Part shown: positions 25,391-35,058 of the stretch, one piece after another
How positions within the stretch are numbered: position 1 is the first letter of the stretch
Layout of the letters: the number at the start of each line of letters is the position of its first letter
Assembly: GCF_900099785.1 (NCBI RefSeq)
Contig: NZ_FNDS01000003.1
Location: forward strand, 62,001 to 126,000
Direction: 5' to 3'
Length of the DNA: 64,000 nt
Source: Pseudomonas panipatensis
GTDB lineage: Bacteria > Pseudomonadota > Gammaproteobacteria > Pseudomonadales > Pseudomonadaceae
The notes under the pieces: model-generated
Told to the model about the DNA's origin: nothing
Databases searched by the model: none
Seen by the model: only the letters and a program-made list of their open reading frames with translations
Program-made: the position numbers and the translations under genes

Positions 25391-25410
25391 CTGACCGACC
25401 GAGCGGTCAG
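25391..25410. promoter_or_regulatory. TetR-family-like operator
   Basis: CTGACCG-ACCGAG-CGGTCAG is a perfect 7-bp dyad; the core GACCGACCGAGCGGTC is of the CCGACCGAGCGGTCGG type bound by TetR-family repressors. It lies 68 bases upstream of the enoyl-CoA hydratase ATG. Confidence 0.65.
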
Positions 25411-25550
25411 CCGCGGAATTGCGATGAATTTCACTCTCCTGCCGGGCACAGGTCTTTTTTCCTCGCCCCGCGTGGAGGGATGCAGGGCCTGCTGTTAAGC
25501 TGCCAGCATTCCTTCATGTATCAATCTTTCAACAAGGATGTGATCCGCAG

Positions 25551-26825
25551 ATGTCGAAACTCCTCAAGTGGGGCCTGCTTGCGATAGTGGCGATCGCCTT
25601 GATCATCAAGGTGTCGCTGTGGCTTTCCGTGCGCAGCATCGTCAACGATGCGGTGGCTCGCTTGTCGCCCATGGTGGAAATCACCTATGGCGGGATTTCT
25701 TCCTCCTTCGATGGGCGCGTGGGCCTGCAGAATCTGGTGATCCGGGTGCCGGCCGCCAGGGACAGCATCAAGGTCGCCCACGCCCAATTGAAGTTCAATG
25801 GCCTGCGCGAGCTGCTCAGCTTCAAAGAGCGCCTGGCCGACGGCAAGCTGCCGATGCAGATGGCGGTGCAACTGACCGGTGTCGAGCTGGAGGCCCATGG
25901 CCCCTTCATCAAGGCCATGTACGACGAGCCGGCCGAGAGCAGCGTGTTCACCGCCATGAGCGAAGTTGCCTGTGGCAACGTGCGCAATATCGGCTCCGAC
26001 GAGTTGCTGCAGATGGGCTATCGCACCCTGGAGTCGGATATCGAATTCTCCTACCTGTTCGAGCCGGGCGCGCAGAAGCTGACCTTCAACATGCGTTCGG
26101 ATACCCGCGGCATGCTCGACTCCAAGGTCAGCATGGCGCTGACCAATGTGTCCGAGCGGCCCGGCGACATGCGGGTCAACCCGCCGCGGGTCGCGCAGAT
26201 CACCGTCGAGCTGGACGACAACCAGTATCAGCGTCGCGTCCAGGAGTTCTGCGCAGGCAAGCTTGGCGTCGACAAGGCTGCCTACCAGAAGCTGGCGGTG
26301 GAGCAGTTCGACAAGGTCTTGCGCAGTCAGCGCGTCGCGTTGGACAAGCCGCTGCTGGATGCCTACGGTCGGTATCTGGCCGACCCGCAGTCGCTGCGCC
26401 TGGAACTGACACCTTCCGAGGGCATGGCCTGGGGCGGCCTGCAATTCTTCGAGGCCAAGGACGTGGTGGGTATGTTGCGTCCGGTGGTGCTGGTCAATCA
26501 GCAGTCGGTGACACCCATCGGCTTCGCCTGGGTCGATCCGTTGAAGCAGAAAAACGCCCAAGCCGCTGAAGTGCACAGGATTTCCGCTGAAGAAACGGTT
26601 GAGTCGGCGACCAGAACACAGCAATATGAGTTCGTCAGTGTCGACAGCCTTCAGCAGCATACCGGCAAGCGCCTGCAGTTCATCACCTACGATGGCGCTT
26701 ACTATCAGGGGGTGTTGCACAAGGTCGAGAACGGTCGGGCCTATATCACTGTCCAAATCGGGACTGGCTCGGCGGAGATGTTCCTCCGACTGAACAAGAT
26801 CAACCAAGTACGGGTCATGCTGTGA
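25551..26825 (+). CDS. Inner-membrane-anchored periplasmic protein (YdgA/DUF945-like?)
   Basis: 424 residues. An N-terminal uncleaved anchor (LLAIVAIALIIKVSLWLSV, about 9-27) precedes a long beta-rich domain with repeated hydrophobic strands (GISSSFDGRVGLQNLVIRV, AQLKFNGLRELL, MQMAVQLTGVELEAHG), reminiscent of AsmA/DUF945-type proteins. A C-terminal small domain (QQHTGKRLQFITYDGAYYQGVLHKV) looks like a short SH3/Sm-like barrel. One Cys pair (AC..., FC...) may form a disulfide. It is followed after 22 bases by a GNAT gene, likely co-transcribed. Function unknown; the DUF945 relation is tentative. Confidence 0.7.
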   Translation: MSKLLKWGLLAIVAIALIIKVSLWLSVRSIVNDAVARLSPMVEITYGGISSSFDGRVGLQNLVIRVPAARDSIKVAHAQLKFNGLRELLSFKERLADGKLPMQMAVQLTGVELEAHGPFIKAMYDEPAESSVFTAMSEVACGNVRNIGSDELLQMGYRTLESDIEFSYLFEPGAQKLTFNMRSDTRGMLDSKVSMALTNVSERPGDMRVNPPRVAQITVELDDNQYQRRVQEFCAGKLGVDKAAYQKLAVEQFDKVLRSQRVALDKPLLDAYGRYLADPQSLRLELTPSEGMAWGGLQFFEAKDVVGMLRPVVLVNQQSVTPIGFAWVDPLKQKNAQAAEVHRISAEETVESATRTQQYEFVSVDSLQQHTGKRLQFITYDGAYYQGVLHKVENGRAYITVQIGTGSAEMFLRLNKINQVRVML

Positions 26826-26847
26826 GGGGCCCCAGAGGAGAGAGCAA

Positions 26848-27132
26848 GTGAGTGAGTCGTTGTCCATCCATCACGATGAGTCCAGCCACCAGTTCGTGAC
26901 GACTGTTGATGGCCATCGCGCCTATCTGGCCTACATGGATCTGGGCAAGCAGACGCTGGACATTTACCGCACTTTCGTCCCCGACAGCCTGCGCGGCCGC
27001 GGCATCGCCGCCGCGCTCACCGAGCAGGCACTGCAGTACGCCGAGCGTGAGGGGTACAGCGTGATTCCTTCCTGCTCCTACGTCGAACGTTACCTGGAGC
27101 GTCGCCAGCGGCATACCGACCGCGCGCTCTGA
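26848..27132 (+). CDS. Small GNAT-fold acetyltransferase (YjdJ-type)
   Basis: 94 residues, the compact GNAT type. The acetyl-CoA loop RGRGIAAALTEQAL and the C-terminal GYSVIPSCSYVERYLER match the YjdJ/GCN5-related minimal acetyltransferases. The GTG start is supported by GAGGAGAG 6 bases upstream, and no in-frame ATG lies near. It probably acetylates a small molecule or protein amine; the substrate is unknown. It is linked to the upstream membrane-anchored protein and closed by a strong terminator. Confidence 0.85.
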   Translation: MSESLSIHHDESSHQFVTTVDGHRAYLAYMDLGKQTLDIYRTFVPDSLRGRGIAAALTEQALQYAEREGYSVIPSCSYVERYLERRQRHTDRAL

Positions 27133-27143
27133 CCGAGGCTTGA

Positions 27144-27173
27144 ATGAAAACGCCGGGCAATTGCCCGGCGTTT
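27144..27173. terminator. Perfect bidirectional terminator
   Basis: GAAAACGCCGGGCAA-TTGCCCGGCGTTTTC, a 30-base perfect palindrome between the convergent GNAT and DAHP synthase genes, with A/U runs on both sides. Confidence 0.9.
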
Positions 27174-27189
27174 TCGTTACTGCAGAAAG

Positions 27190-28266
27190 TCAGCCGCGCG
27201 GGCGTTTCGGCAGTATGTCCTTGAGCTTGGCGTGCATGTTGCGAACGGCCTTCACGGTGGTGTCCCAGTCGATGCAGGCATCGGTGATGGAGACGCCGTA
27301 TTGCAGTTGGCAGAGGTCTTTCGGGATCGGCTGGTTGCCCCAGCCCAGGTGGCTTTCCACCATCAGTCCGACGATCGAGTTGTTGCCTTCGACGATCTGA
27401 TTGCTGACGTTGTCCATCACCAGCGGCTGCAGGGCCGGGTCCTTGTTGGAGTTGGCGTGGCTGCAGTCGACCATGATGTTCAGCGGAATCTTCGCCTTGG
27501 TCAGTTCCTGCTCGCAGAGGGCGACGCTGACCGAGTCATAGTTCGGCTTGCCGTTGCCGCCGCGCAGCACCACGTGACCGTAGCGGTTGCCCTTGGTGGT
27601 GACGATGGACACGCCGCCTTCCTGGTTGATGCCGAGGAAACGGTGCGGGCTGGACACGGACTGCAGGGCGTTGATGGCCACGGTCAGGCTGCCGTCGGTG
27701 CCGTTCTTGAAACCGACCGCCGAGGACAGGCCGGAGGCCATTTCGCGGTGGGTCTGGGATTCGGTGGTGCGCGCGCCAATTGCCGACCAGCTGATCAGGT
27801 CCTGCAGGTATTGCGGGGAGATCGGGTCGAGTGCCTCGGTGGCGGTGGGCAGGCCCATTTCGGCGAGGTCGCGCAGCAGTTGGCGGCCGATGTGCAGGCC
27901 ATCCTGGATCTTGAAGGAGTCGTCCAGGTAGGGGTCGTTGATCAGGCCTTTCCAGCCGACCGTGGTGCGCGGCTTCTCGAAGTACACGCGCATCACCAGG
28001 AACAGGGTGTCGGAGACTTCGGCCGCCAGCGTCTTCAGGCGCTCGGCGTATTCGTGGGCGGCTTTGACATCGTGGATCGAGCAGGGGCCGATCACTACGA
28101 ACAGGCGGTGGTCCTTGCCATCGAGGATGTCGCGGATGACCTGACGGCCATGGGCCACGGTGCGCAGGGCAGCATCGGTCAGGGGGATTTCGCGCTTGAG
28201 CTGCTCCGGCGTGATCAGGGTCTCGTTGGAGGCAACGTTAAGGTCGTCGATCTGTAAATCAGCCAT
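27190..28266 (-). CDS. aroG: 3-deoxy-7-phosphoheptulonate (DAHP) synthase, class I, Phe-type
   Basis: 358-residue AroG-type class I enzyme that condenses PEP and erythrose 4-phosphate in the first step of aromatic amino-acid synthesis. Visible conserved parts are LFVVIGPCSIHD, MRVYFEKPRTTVGWKGLINDP, GARTTESQTHRE, NIMVDCSHANSNKD and the regulatory N-terminal region VASNETLITPEQLK. The length equals the PAO1 enzyme as I remember it. The ATG at 28266 is preferred over an upstream TTG. The Phe-sensitive type is inferred from similarity. It is monocistronic. Confidence 0.93.
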   Translation of the reverse strand: MADLQIDDLNVASNETLITPEQLKREIPLTDAALRTVAHGRQVIRDILDGKDHRLFVVIGPCSIHDVKAAHEYAERLKTLAAEVSDTLFLVMRVYFEKPRTTVGWKGLINDPYLDDSFKIQDGLHIGRQLLRDLAEMGLPTATEALDPISPQYLQDLISWSAIGARTTESQTHREMASGLSSAVGFKNGTDGSLTVAINALQSVSSPHRFLGINQEGGVSIVTTKGNRYGHVVLRGGNGKPNYDSVSVALCEQELTKAKIPLNIMVDCSHANSNKDPALQPLVMDNVSNQIVEGNNSIVGLMVESHLGWGNQPIPKDLCQLQYGVSITDACIDWDTTVKAVRNMHAKLKDILPKRPRG

Positions 28267-28446
28267 CGTGGTACTCAATCAGGTCACGGGTGCCGGCCGC
28301 CAGGAACCCCCATGCGATGGGGCGCAGGCATTAGTGTCGCTACGGGGAACCCGAACCTTAACGTGTCAGGCGTTGGCTCGACAATGGGCAAGCGTGGGGA
28401 ATCTGCCCGGATCACGGGCTGGGACGGTATTTTCCCGGCATCGACC

Positions 28447-28866
28447 TCACAGCGAGCAGAACAGTGGGAAGTCCGCGGCGTTGTGGGCGATCCATTCCAG
28501 GGCGGTGCTTTCGATCGGCTGCACTTCGCCCGACTCCAGTTCGCGCCGCCGGCGGTAGTGCTCGATCTGGCAGACCTGCTCCACCATGCGCGCACGGAAC
28601 AGGGTGTCTTCGTCGATGAAGGCGATGCCTACCAGGTAGTCATCGGTCAGCTTGCGGCTCCAGGCGACCACGCCGGGATAGCGCGCGGCGTCGCCGAGCA
28701 GCGGAATGTGCAATTCGATCGATGTGCCACGGCGGAAGCCGCGCGGGGCGTTGCAGGCGACCCCGCCGAGGCTGATATTGTAGAGCCGCTGGCGGGGCAG
28801 GAAGGTCTGCTTGCGGATGATCAACTCAACCGGCAGATCGCACGGGTGGCGCAGGAATTGACGCAT
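28447..28866 (-). CDS. PilZ-domain protein (c-di-GMP binding)
   Basis: 139 residues, a nearly pure PilZ domain. The RxxxR motif is RQFLR at residues 2-6, and the second motif N-x-S-x-x-G is N30-I-S-L-G-G35, so c-di-GMP binding is expected (Asn in place of the common Asp is tolerated). A helical tail follows (FRARMVEQVCQIEHYRRRRELE). The ATG at 28866 lies directly before the motif with GGAG upstream. It is a stand-alone c-di-GMP receptor whose partner is not indicated. Its start lies 53 bases from the divergent thioredoxin-like gene. Confidence 0.88.
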   Translation of the reverse strand: MRQFLRHPCDLPVELIIRKQTFLPRQRLYNISLGGVACNAPRGFRRGTSIELHIPLLGDAARYPGVVAWSRKLTDDYLVGIAFIDEDTLFRARMVEQVCQIEHYRRRRELESGEVQPIESTALEWIAHNAADFPLFCSL

Positions 28867-28918
28867 GACGGAATGCTCCGACTGCAATCTTTATGGTGTT
28901 GGCATCGAGGTGAGTATA

Positions 28919-29254
28919 GTGCCCTCTCTCGAACTGACCGACCTGGACGCCGATCACCGGCTTTTGCAGATGACCGGCGACTCGTTGCTGATCTTTACCG
29001 GCGAGGGCTGCTCCGCGTGCCGCTGGGCCCGTGCGCGCTTTCCGCTGATGGGCTTGCCGGTCGACCGCCTGTGCTGGGTCGATGCCGGACGCAATGGCGG
29101 CCTGGTCGAGCGCTACGAGGTCGTCCAGCTGCCGGCGCTGTTCCTGGTCCGTGACGGTGAATTCCATGGCCGGTTGCTCGCCCCCCTGCGCGCCGCAGCA
29201 CTGGTCGATGCCCTGCGCGATGCCGCATCGCGCGTTCCCGAGGAGTTGCCTTAG
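28919..29254 (+). CDS. Thioredoxin-fold protein
   Basis: 111 residues with a thioredoxin-like order: LLIFTGEGCSACRWARARFP with CxxC at 31-34 (CSAC), cis-Pro strand VVQLPALFLVRDGEFHG, and a final helix. CSAC is not the classical CGPC, so the redox role differs from thioredoxin 1. The GTG at 28919 has GAGG 8 bases upstream; there is no in-frame ATG after the divergent promoter. The panE-like gene starts immediately after its stop, so they are co-transcribed. No signal peptide; cytosolic. Confidence 0.8.
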   Translation: MPSLELTDLDADHRLLQMTGDSLLIFTGEGCSACRWARARFPLMGLPVDRLCWVDAGRNGGLVERYEVVQLPALFLVRDGEFHGRLLAPLRAAALVDALRDAASRVPEELP

Positions 29255-30211
29255 ATGAGTGGTTGCGCTGTACGCATCGGTGTCATCGGCACCGGCGCCA
29301 TTGGAGGTTTTTACGGCCTGATGCTGGCACGCGCGGGATTCGACGTGCATTTCCTGCTGCGCAGCGAGTATGCCGCGGTGGCCGAGCGCGGCCTGCGCCT
29401 GAACAGCCAGGTGCATGGTGCGCTGAGCCTGGCGCCGGTGCAGGCTTACCGGGATGTCGCCGAGATGCCGCCGTGCGACTGGCTGCTGGTCGGGGCCAAG
29501 ACCACCAGCAATGCCGAACTGGCGCCGCTGATCGCCCGTGCCGCCGCGCCCGGTGCCAAGGTCTTGCTGCTGCAGAACGGCCTGGCTGTGGAAGAACAAT
29601 TGCGTCCGCTGCTGCCGGATTCCCTGCACCTGCTCGGCGGGCTCTGCTACATCTGTGTGCATCGTTCGGCGCCGGGGGTGATCGAGCACCAGGCCATGGG
29701 CATGCTCAACCTGGGCTACCACTCCGGTCCCGCGCCCGACGCCGCCGCCGGGCGGGCGCTGGCCGATGAAGGGGCCGCACTGTTCCGCGATGCCGGGCTG
29801 GACTCCAACGCCATGCCCGATCTGGAGCACGCGCGTTGGCAGAAGCTGGTCTGGAACATCCCCTACAACGGCCTGTCGGTGCTACTCGACAGCGGTACCC
29901 GGGGCCTGATGGACAACCCCGCCAGCCGCGCGCTGATCGCCGAATTGATGGACGAGGTGATGCTGGGGGCCGCAGCCTGCGGTCATGTGCTGCCGGCTGG
30001 CTATCCGGCGGCCATGCTCGAGGCGACCGATCGCATGGCCGACTACCTGCCGAGCATGTATCACGATTTCGCCCAGCACCGTCCGCTGGAGCTGCAGGCG
30101 ATCTACGCTGCGCCGCTGGAGGCCGCGGCGCGCGCTGGCGCGCGCCTGCCGCGCATCGAGATGCTGCAGCGCGCACTAAGCTTCATCGACGCGCGCAATC
30201 AGGCGCGCTGA
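29255..30211 (+). CDS. 2-dehydropantoate 2-reductase family protein (PanE-like)
   Basis: 318-residue NADP-dependent ketopantoate reductase family member. GVIGTGAIGGFYGLMLARAG is the nucleotide-binding start, LLVGAKTTSNAEL and LLQNGLAVEE follow, and the catalytic Lys/Glu region WQKLVWNIPYNGLSVLL is intact. The family member may make pantoate for coenzyme A, but pseudomonads often have several PanE homologues, so the role is not certain. ATG directly follows the TAG of the thioredoxin-like gene, with GAGGAG inside that gene. Confidence 0.88.
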   Translation: MSGCAVRIGVIGTGAIGGFYGLMLARAGFDVHFLLRSEYAAVAERGLRLNSQVHGALSLAPVQAYRDVAEMPPCDWLLVGAKTTSNAELAPLIARAAAPGAKVLLLQNGLAVEEQLRPLLPDSLHLLGGLCYICVHRSAPGVIEHQAMGMLNLGYHSGPAPDAAAGRALADEGAALFRDAGLDSNAMPDLEHARWQKLVWNIPYNGLSVLLDSGTRGLMDNPASRALIAELMDEVMLGAAACGHVLPAGYPAAMLEATDRMADYLPSMYHDFAQHRPLELQAIYAAPLEAAARAGARLPRIEMLQRALSFIDARNQAR

Positions 30212-30232
30212 TCCGCTCGAAGGAGGCCAGGC

Positions 30233-31144
30233 ATGAGCAAGGGACTGGGCGACAAACTGGTGGTGGCGATTTCCTCGCGCGCGCTGTTCGATCTGCGCGA
30301 TAGCCACCAGGTCTACGAGAGCGAGGGGGTCGAAGCCTACCGCCAGTACCAGATCGCCCATGAGGATGAAGTGCTGCCACCCGGCGATGCCTTCGCCCTG
30401 GTGCAGAAGCTGTTGGGCTTGAACGAGCTGCAGGGGCGGGCGATGGTCGAGGTGGTGCTGGTGTCGCGCAACAGTGCCGATACCGGCCTGCGGGTCTTCA
30501 ACTCGATCCAGCAGCACGGCTTGGAAATATCCCGCGCGGCCTTCGTCGGCGGGCGGAGTCCTTACCCGTACCTGGCGGCGTTCGGTTGCCACCTGTTTCT
30601 TTCGACCCACGTGGAGGACGTGCGCAGCGCGCTGGAGAATGGTTTCGCCGCTGCCACCATCCTGTCCGGCGGCACCCGCCGTGACGCCGGAAGCGAACTG
30701 CGCTTCGCCTTCGATGGCGATGCCGTGCTGTTCTCCGACGAGGCTGAACGGGTGTTCCAGCAGGGCGGCCTGGAGGCCTTCCAGACCCGTGAACGCGAGT
30801 CCGCCCGCGAGCCCTTGGGTGGCGGTCCGTTCAAGCCCTTCCTGGCAGCCTTGAACCGCGTGCAGCGGGCATTCCCGCAAGAGTCCTGCCCGATCCGCAC
30901 CGCGCTGGTCACCGCGCGCTCGGCGCCGGCCCACGAGCGGGTGATCCGCACCTTGCGCGAATGGGATATCCGCCTCGATGAGTCGCTGTTCCTCGGTGGC
31001 CTGGACAAGTCGGCCTTCCTCGAAGCGTACTGCGCCGACGTGTTCTTCGATGACCAGCCAGGGCACTGCGAACGCGCCAGGGAAGTGGTCGCCACTGGCC
31101 ATGTACCGCATGGCGTGAGTAACGAGAACAAGGTTGCCGGTTAG
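30233..31144 (+). CDS. Cytosolic 5'-nucleotidase (NT5C1/DUF-type family)
   Basis: 303 residues of the 5'-nucleotidase family that includes mammalian cytosolic NT5C1A. Recognisable parts are LVVAISSRALFDL at the N-terminus, VEVVLVSRNSADTGLRVFNSI, RAAFVGGRSPYPYL, FAFDGDAVLFSDEAE (the HAD-like DxD equivalent) and SLFLGGLDKSAFLEAYCADVFFDDQ. It dephosphorylates nucleoside monophosphates. GGAGG precedes the ATG. It follows the PanE-like gene by 21 bases, so all three may form one operon. Confidence 0.85.
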   Translation: MSKGLGDKLVVAISSRALFDLRDSHQVYESEGVEAYRQYQIAHEDEVLPPGDAFALVQKLLGLNELQGRAMVEVVLVSRNSADTGLRVFNSIQQHGLEISRAAFVGGRSPYPYLAAFGCHLFLSTHVEDVRSALENGFAAATILSGGTRRDAGSELRFAFDGDAVLFSDEAERVFQQGGLEAFQTRERESAREPLGGGPFKPFLAALNRVQRAFPQESCPIRTALVTARSAPAHERVIRTLREWDIRLDESLFLGGLDKSAFLEAYCADVFFDDQPGHCERAREVVATGHVPHGVSNENKVAG

Positions 31145-31237
31145 CCAGGCCTGGCGGTTTTCGCGTGGCGCCCGTGATCCACGGCAGATACTGCTAATCT
31201 GCAGACTAGGCCTGCCGTCCAGGCAGTAGGAGGCCGC

Positions 31238-31726
31238 ATGATCAGCTCCATCCTTTACGCCACCGATCTTGGCCTTTACGCGCCTTACGTTCTCCAGCAT
31301 GCATTGTCTCTGGCCAGCGCTTACCACGCCGAGCTCTATGTGGTGCACGCCGTCGAGCCGATGGGCTTGTTCGCCGACTCGGTACTGCAGACCTATCTCG
31401 ACACTGAGACCCTCGCTGAACTCCGTGCCACCGGCCTGAGCAATGTCATGGGCAGCATCGAGAAACGGGTCATGGAAGGTTTTCGCGACGAAATCGGCGA
31501 GATGCGCAAGGAAGCCGAGATGATTCGTTCGGTGCGCGTGCTGCAGGGAGACCCGCCGCTGGTGATCCTTGGTGAAGCGCAGCGTCTGGGGGTCGACCTG
31601 ATCGTGGCTGGCAGTCACAGCCACGGCGACGGCATGAGCACCCCCTTGGGGCGGACGGCGGCGCGCGTGGTGCAGTTGGCCGAGGTTCCCGTCTATCTGG
31701 TGCCCATGCTGCAACATCGCGGCTGA
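31238..31726 (+). CDS. Universal stress protein (UspA family)
   Basis: 162 residues. It starts ISSILYATDLGLYAPYVLQHALSLA and carries the C-terminal ATP-binding signature VAGSHSHGDGMSTPLGRTAARVV, a variant of the G-2x-G-9x-G(S/T) motif. The central helices are charged. UspA-type proteins act in stress survival, often in energy limitation. GGAGG sits directly before the ATG. It is probably monocistronic. The promoter was not assigned. Confidence 0.9.
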   Translation: MISSILYATDLGLYAPYVLQHALSLASAYHAELYVVHAVEPMGLFADSVLQTYLDTETLAELRATGLSNVMGSIEKRVMEGFRDEIGEMRKEAEMIRSVRVLQGDPPLVILGEAQRLGVDLIVAGSHSHGDGMSTPLGRTAARVVQLAEVPVYLVPMLQHRG

Positions 31727-31874
31727 GCTGAGCGGCGCCACCGAGCCGGATTGGCAACAGGCCGTGGAATCCCCGGGGATCGCGGGTCCGCCGCCGGGCG
31801 GCTCGGGGCCGGGCTTTAGACGAGCGGTATGCAGAACCCTAAAAAGCGTCTAACTTTATACCCTAATCCATTAA

Positions 31875-32909
<1,035 letters not shown>

Positions 32910-32927
32910 TTCGTCCGCCGCACAGCA

Positions 32928-32953
32928 AAACGCCCGGCTTTGGCCGGGCGTTT
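32928..32953 (+). terminator. Intrinsic terminator after cysB
   Basis: AAACGCCCGGC-TTTG-GCCGGGCGTTT, an 11-bp stem, 18 bases after the stop codon. Confidence 0.9.
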
Positions 32954-32964
32954 GCGTTCATGCC

Positions 32965-33585
32965 TCAGGGGCGGATCCAGCCGCGCGCGATGGCTGGCGC
33001 CAGCGTGCGTCGGTAGAGGTTCTCCGCCAGGCTGGTCAGGGCCTGGCCACGGGTTTGCCAGACCAGCCAGATCAGGCTGTTGCTCAATGCCGCCACGGCC
33101 AGGGCGCCGAGCATGTCCAGCGGATAGTGGATGCCCAGATAGACCCGCGCATAGCCCATGATCAGGCCGATCACGGCGAACAGCGCGCCGGCCAGGACGG
33201 CGCCGTCGAACAGCAGGCTGATGGCGATGCCGGCGAATATGGTCAGGTGGTCGCTGGGGAAGGAGGCGTTGGCGGCATGCTGCAGCCACGCATGTCCCAG
33301 GCCAATGGCGAAGGGGCGCGGGTGCGGCCAGATCAGGCCGATGAACAGGCTGAGGAGCAAGGCCAGGGCGGTCACCGAGACCGCTCGCAACAGCATGCCG
33401 CGACCTTTGGGGTTGCCCCAGCACCACATCGCCAGCAACACCGCGGGCAGCAGGATCAGCGGAACCGAGGCGACGAGGCGCGCGATTTCCAACAGCCAGC
33501 CCGGCGTCGCGGGACCGGCGTTGATGGACAGGAACGCCTCACGGTTCAGGGTTTCCAGCAGGCTCGGGGAAGACGATAGGGTCAT
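32965..33585 (-). CDS. PAP2-family membrane phosphatase
   Basis: 206-residue protein with about five transmembrane helices and the PAP2 active site: motif C1 remnant LIGLIWPHPRP, C2 NASFPSDHLT and C3 YARVYLGIHYPLDMLGA. The Lys normally starting C1 is not at its usual position, whereas the RP, PSDH and R..H..D residues are present. The likely role is dephosphorylation of undecaprenyl pyrophosphate or a similar lipid phosphate at the membrane. ATG 33585 is used; an upstream TTG adds only four residues. It converges on cysB. Confidence 0.85.
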   Translation of the reverse strand: MTLSSSPSLLETLNREAFLSINAGPATPGWLLEIARLVASVPLILLPAVLLAMWCWGNPKGRGMLLRAVSVTALALLLSLFIGLIWPHPRPFAIGLGHAWLQHAANASFPSDHLTIFAGIAISLLFDGAVLAGALFAVIGLIMGYARVYLGIHYPLDMLGALAVAALSNSLIWLVWQTRGQALTSLAENLYRRTLAPAIARGWIRP

Positions 33586-33708
33586 GGCGTTGGGCAAGGC
33601 TCGAATGGGTCGACCGGCGCGGGGTCCGGGAAAGCGCGCAGGTGACTCTAGGCGCTCGCAGATGAAGACGACATTAACCAGCAGTGAAAAATGTGTCGTC
33701 CGCGCAGA

Positions 33709-34053
33709 TCAGAGACGGTCGAGATCGTCGCGTTGCGCCAGTTCGGCGAGCGCTTCCGGAGAGTCCGCGGGAGCGGGGCCGCGGCCTTCGAGAATTTCGT
33801 GGAGAAAGCTCATGAACAGGGTATAGACCTGCTCGTGGCCATCATCGTGACGGACGATGAAGAAGGGCGCGGTATCGACGCCGTAGTGCGCCGCGGCCAT
33901 CCAGCCGGCGCTGCTGGGGTTGCGTTCATCGGCGACCAGGATGCGATCGATGCGGCCCAGGTAGCCGCCTTTCTCCAGGCGCCGATAGACGTCTTTGCAC
34001 TTGCGGCAATCCTGGCCGTCGGCCAGGACTTTCTTCACCAGGGTGATGCGCAT
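33709..34053 (-). CDS. Thioredoxin-like small protein next to cysH
   Basis: 114 residues with a CxxC at 16-19 (QDCRKCKDVYRRLEKGG) and a core that follows the glutaredoxin/thioredoxin pattern: RILVADERN, then APFFIVRHDDGHEQVYTLF. The Cys pair is at the N-terminal end of the first helix, as expected. It lies 85 bases downstream of cysH on the same strand, so it could supply electrons to the APS reductase. That is a context-based inference; no biochemical role is known to me. Confidence 0.75.
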   Translation of the reverse strand: MRITLVKKVLADGQDCRKCKDVYRRLEKGGYLGRIDRILVADERNPSSAGWMAAAHYGVDTAPFFIVRHDDGHEQVYTLFMSFLHEILEGRGPAPADSPEALAELAQRDDLDRL

Positions 34054-34138
34054 GGGGGCGTGCCTTGTCCGGGATTGCGGGGATTACCTTAAAGCCCTCG
34101 GGGCCGGCTGGGAATCTCCCGCGATTCCTCCGCGCGGG

Positions 34139-34873
34139 TCAGGCCTTGCCGATCAGGTTGCCGGCGTGCAGCCCGCATTCCTTCTGCGTGGCTTCTTCCC
34201 ACCACCAACGGCCTTCGCGCTCGTGCTGGTTGGGCAGGACCGGGCGGGTGCAAGGCTCGCAGCCGATGCTGATGTAGCCCCGCTCATGCAGGCTGTTGTA
34301 GGGGATCTCGAGCATGCGGATGTAGGCCCAGACCTCGTCGCTGCTCATCGACGAGAGCGGGTTGAATTTGTACAGCGGCTTGTCCGGGGTGGAGAAGGCG
34401 CCGTCCAGTTCGACCACCGCCACCTGGCTGCGGGTGCCCGGACTCTGGTCGCGGCGCTGGCCGGTGGCCCAGGCGCGCACGGTGGACAGCTTGCGCTTGA
34501 GCGGCTCGATCTTGCGGATGCCGCAGCATTCGCCGTGGCCATCCTTGTAGAAGCTGAACAGGCCCTTCTCCTTGACCAGCGCTTCGAGCAGACGGGCGTC
34601 GGGGGAGAGCACTTCGATCGGAATGCCGTAGTGTTCGCGCACCTGCTCGATGAAACGGTAGGTTTCCGGATGCAGGCGGCCGGTATCCAGGCTGAACACC
34701 TTGACCTCTTTGTTCAGCTTCCAGGCCATGTCCAGCAGCACGACATCCTCGGCACCGCTGAAGGAAATCCACAAGTCATTGCCGAAGTGCTCGAAGGCGA
34801 GCTTGAGGATGTCCTGGGGGGACTTGTTGGCGTAGGTCGCGGCGACTTCAGCGATATCGAAGGGGTGGCTCAT
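34139..34873 (-). CDS. cysH: Adenylyl-sulfate (APS) reductase, iron-sulfur type
   Basis: 244-residue reductase of assimilatory sulfate reduction. The 4Fe-4S ligands are Cys116-Cys117 (GECCGIRK) and Cys205/Cys208 (GCEPCTRP), which mark the APS-specific type; the catalytic Cys233 lies in KECGLH. The P-loop [12 protein letters not shown] and [11 protein letters not shown] are intact. It converts APS to sulfite using thioredoxin. The annotated PAO1 protein may have a longer N-terminus, but the ATG at 34873 gives a complete core. It is followed by the thioredoxin-like gene. Confidence 0.95.
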   Translation of the reverse strand: MSHPFDIAEVAATYANKSPQDILKLAFEHFGNDLWISFSGAEDVVLLDMAWKLNKEVKVFSLDTGRLHPETYRFIEQVREHYGIPIEVLSPDARLLEALVKEKGLFSFYKDGHGECCGIRKIEPLKRKLSTVRAWATGQRRDQSPGTRSQVAVVELDGAFSTPDKPLYKFNPLSSMSSDEVWAYIRMLEIPYNSLHERGYISIGCEPCTRPVLPNQHEREGRWWWEEATQKECGLHAGNLIGKA

Positions 34874-35058
34874 CAGGCGGCTTCCAGTGGTTATTGCGCA
34901 GTGCGCTCTAGGCCGTCGATCTTAGCAAAGGGGGAGATATGCCCCTAAATAACCAACAGGAAGGTCGACTGTGGCATTCGAGTATAAGCGCCGCGTTGCA
35001 CCGACCGGAGCGAGTCGCTAGAGTGCCGCCTTCTGTCAAACCTGTGGGGAATTCGTTC

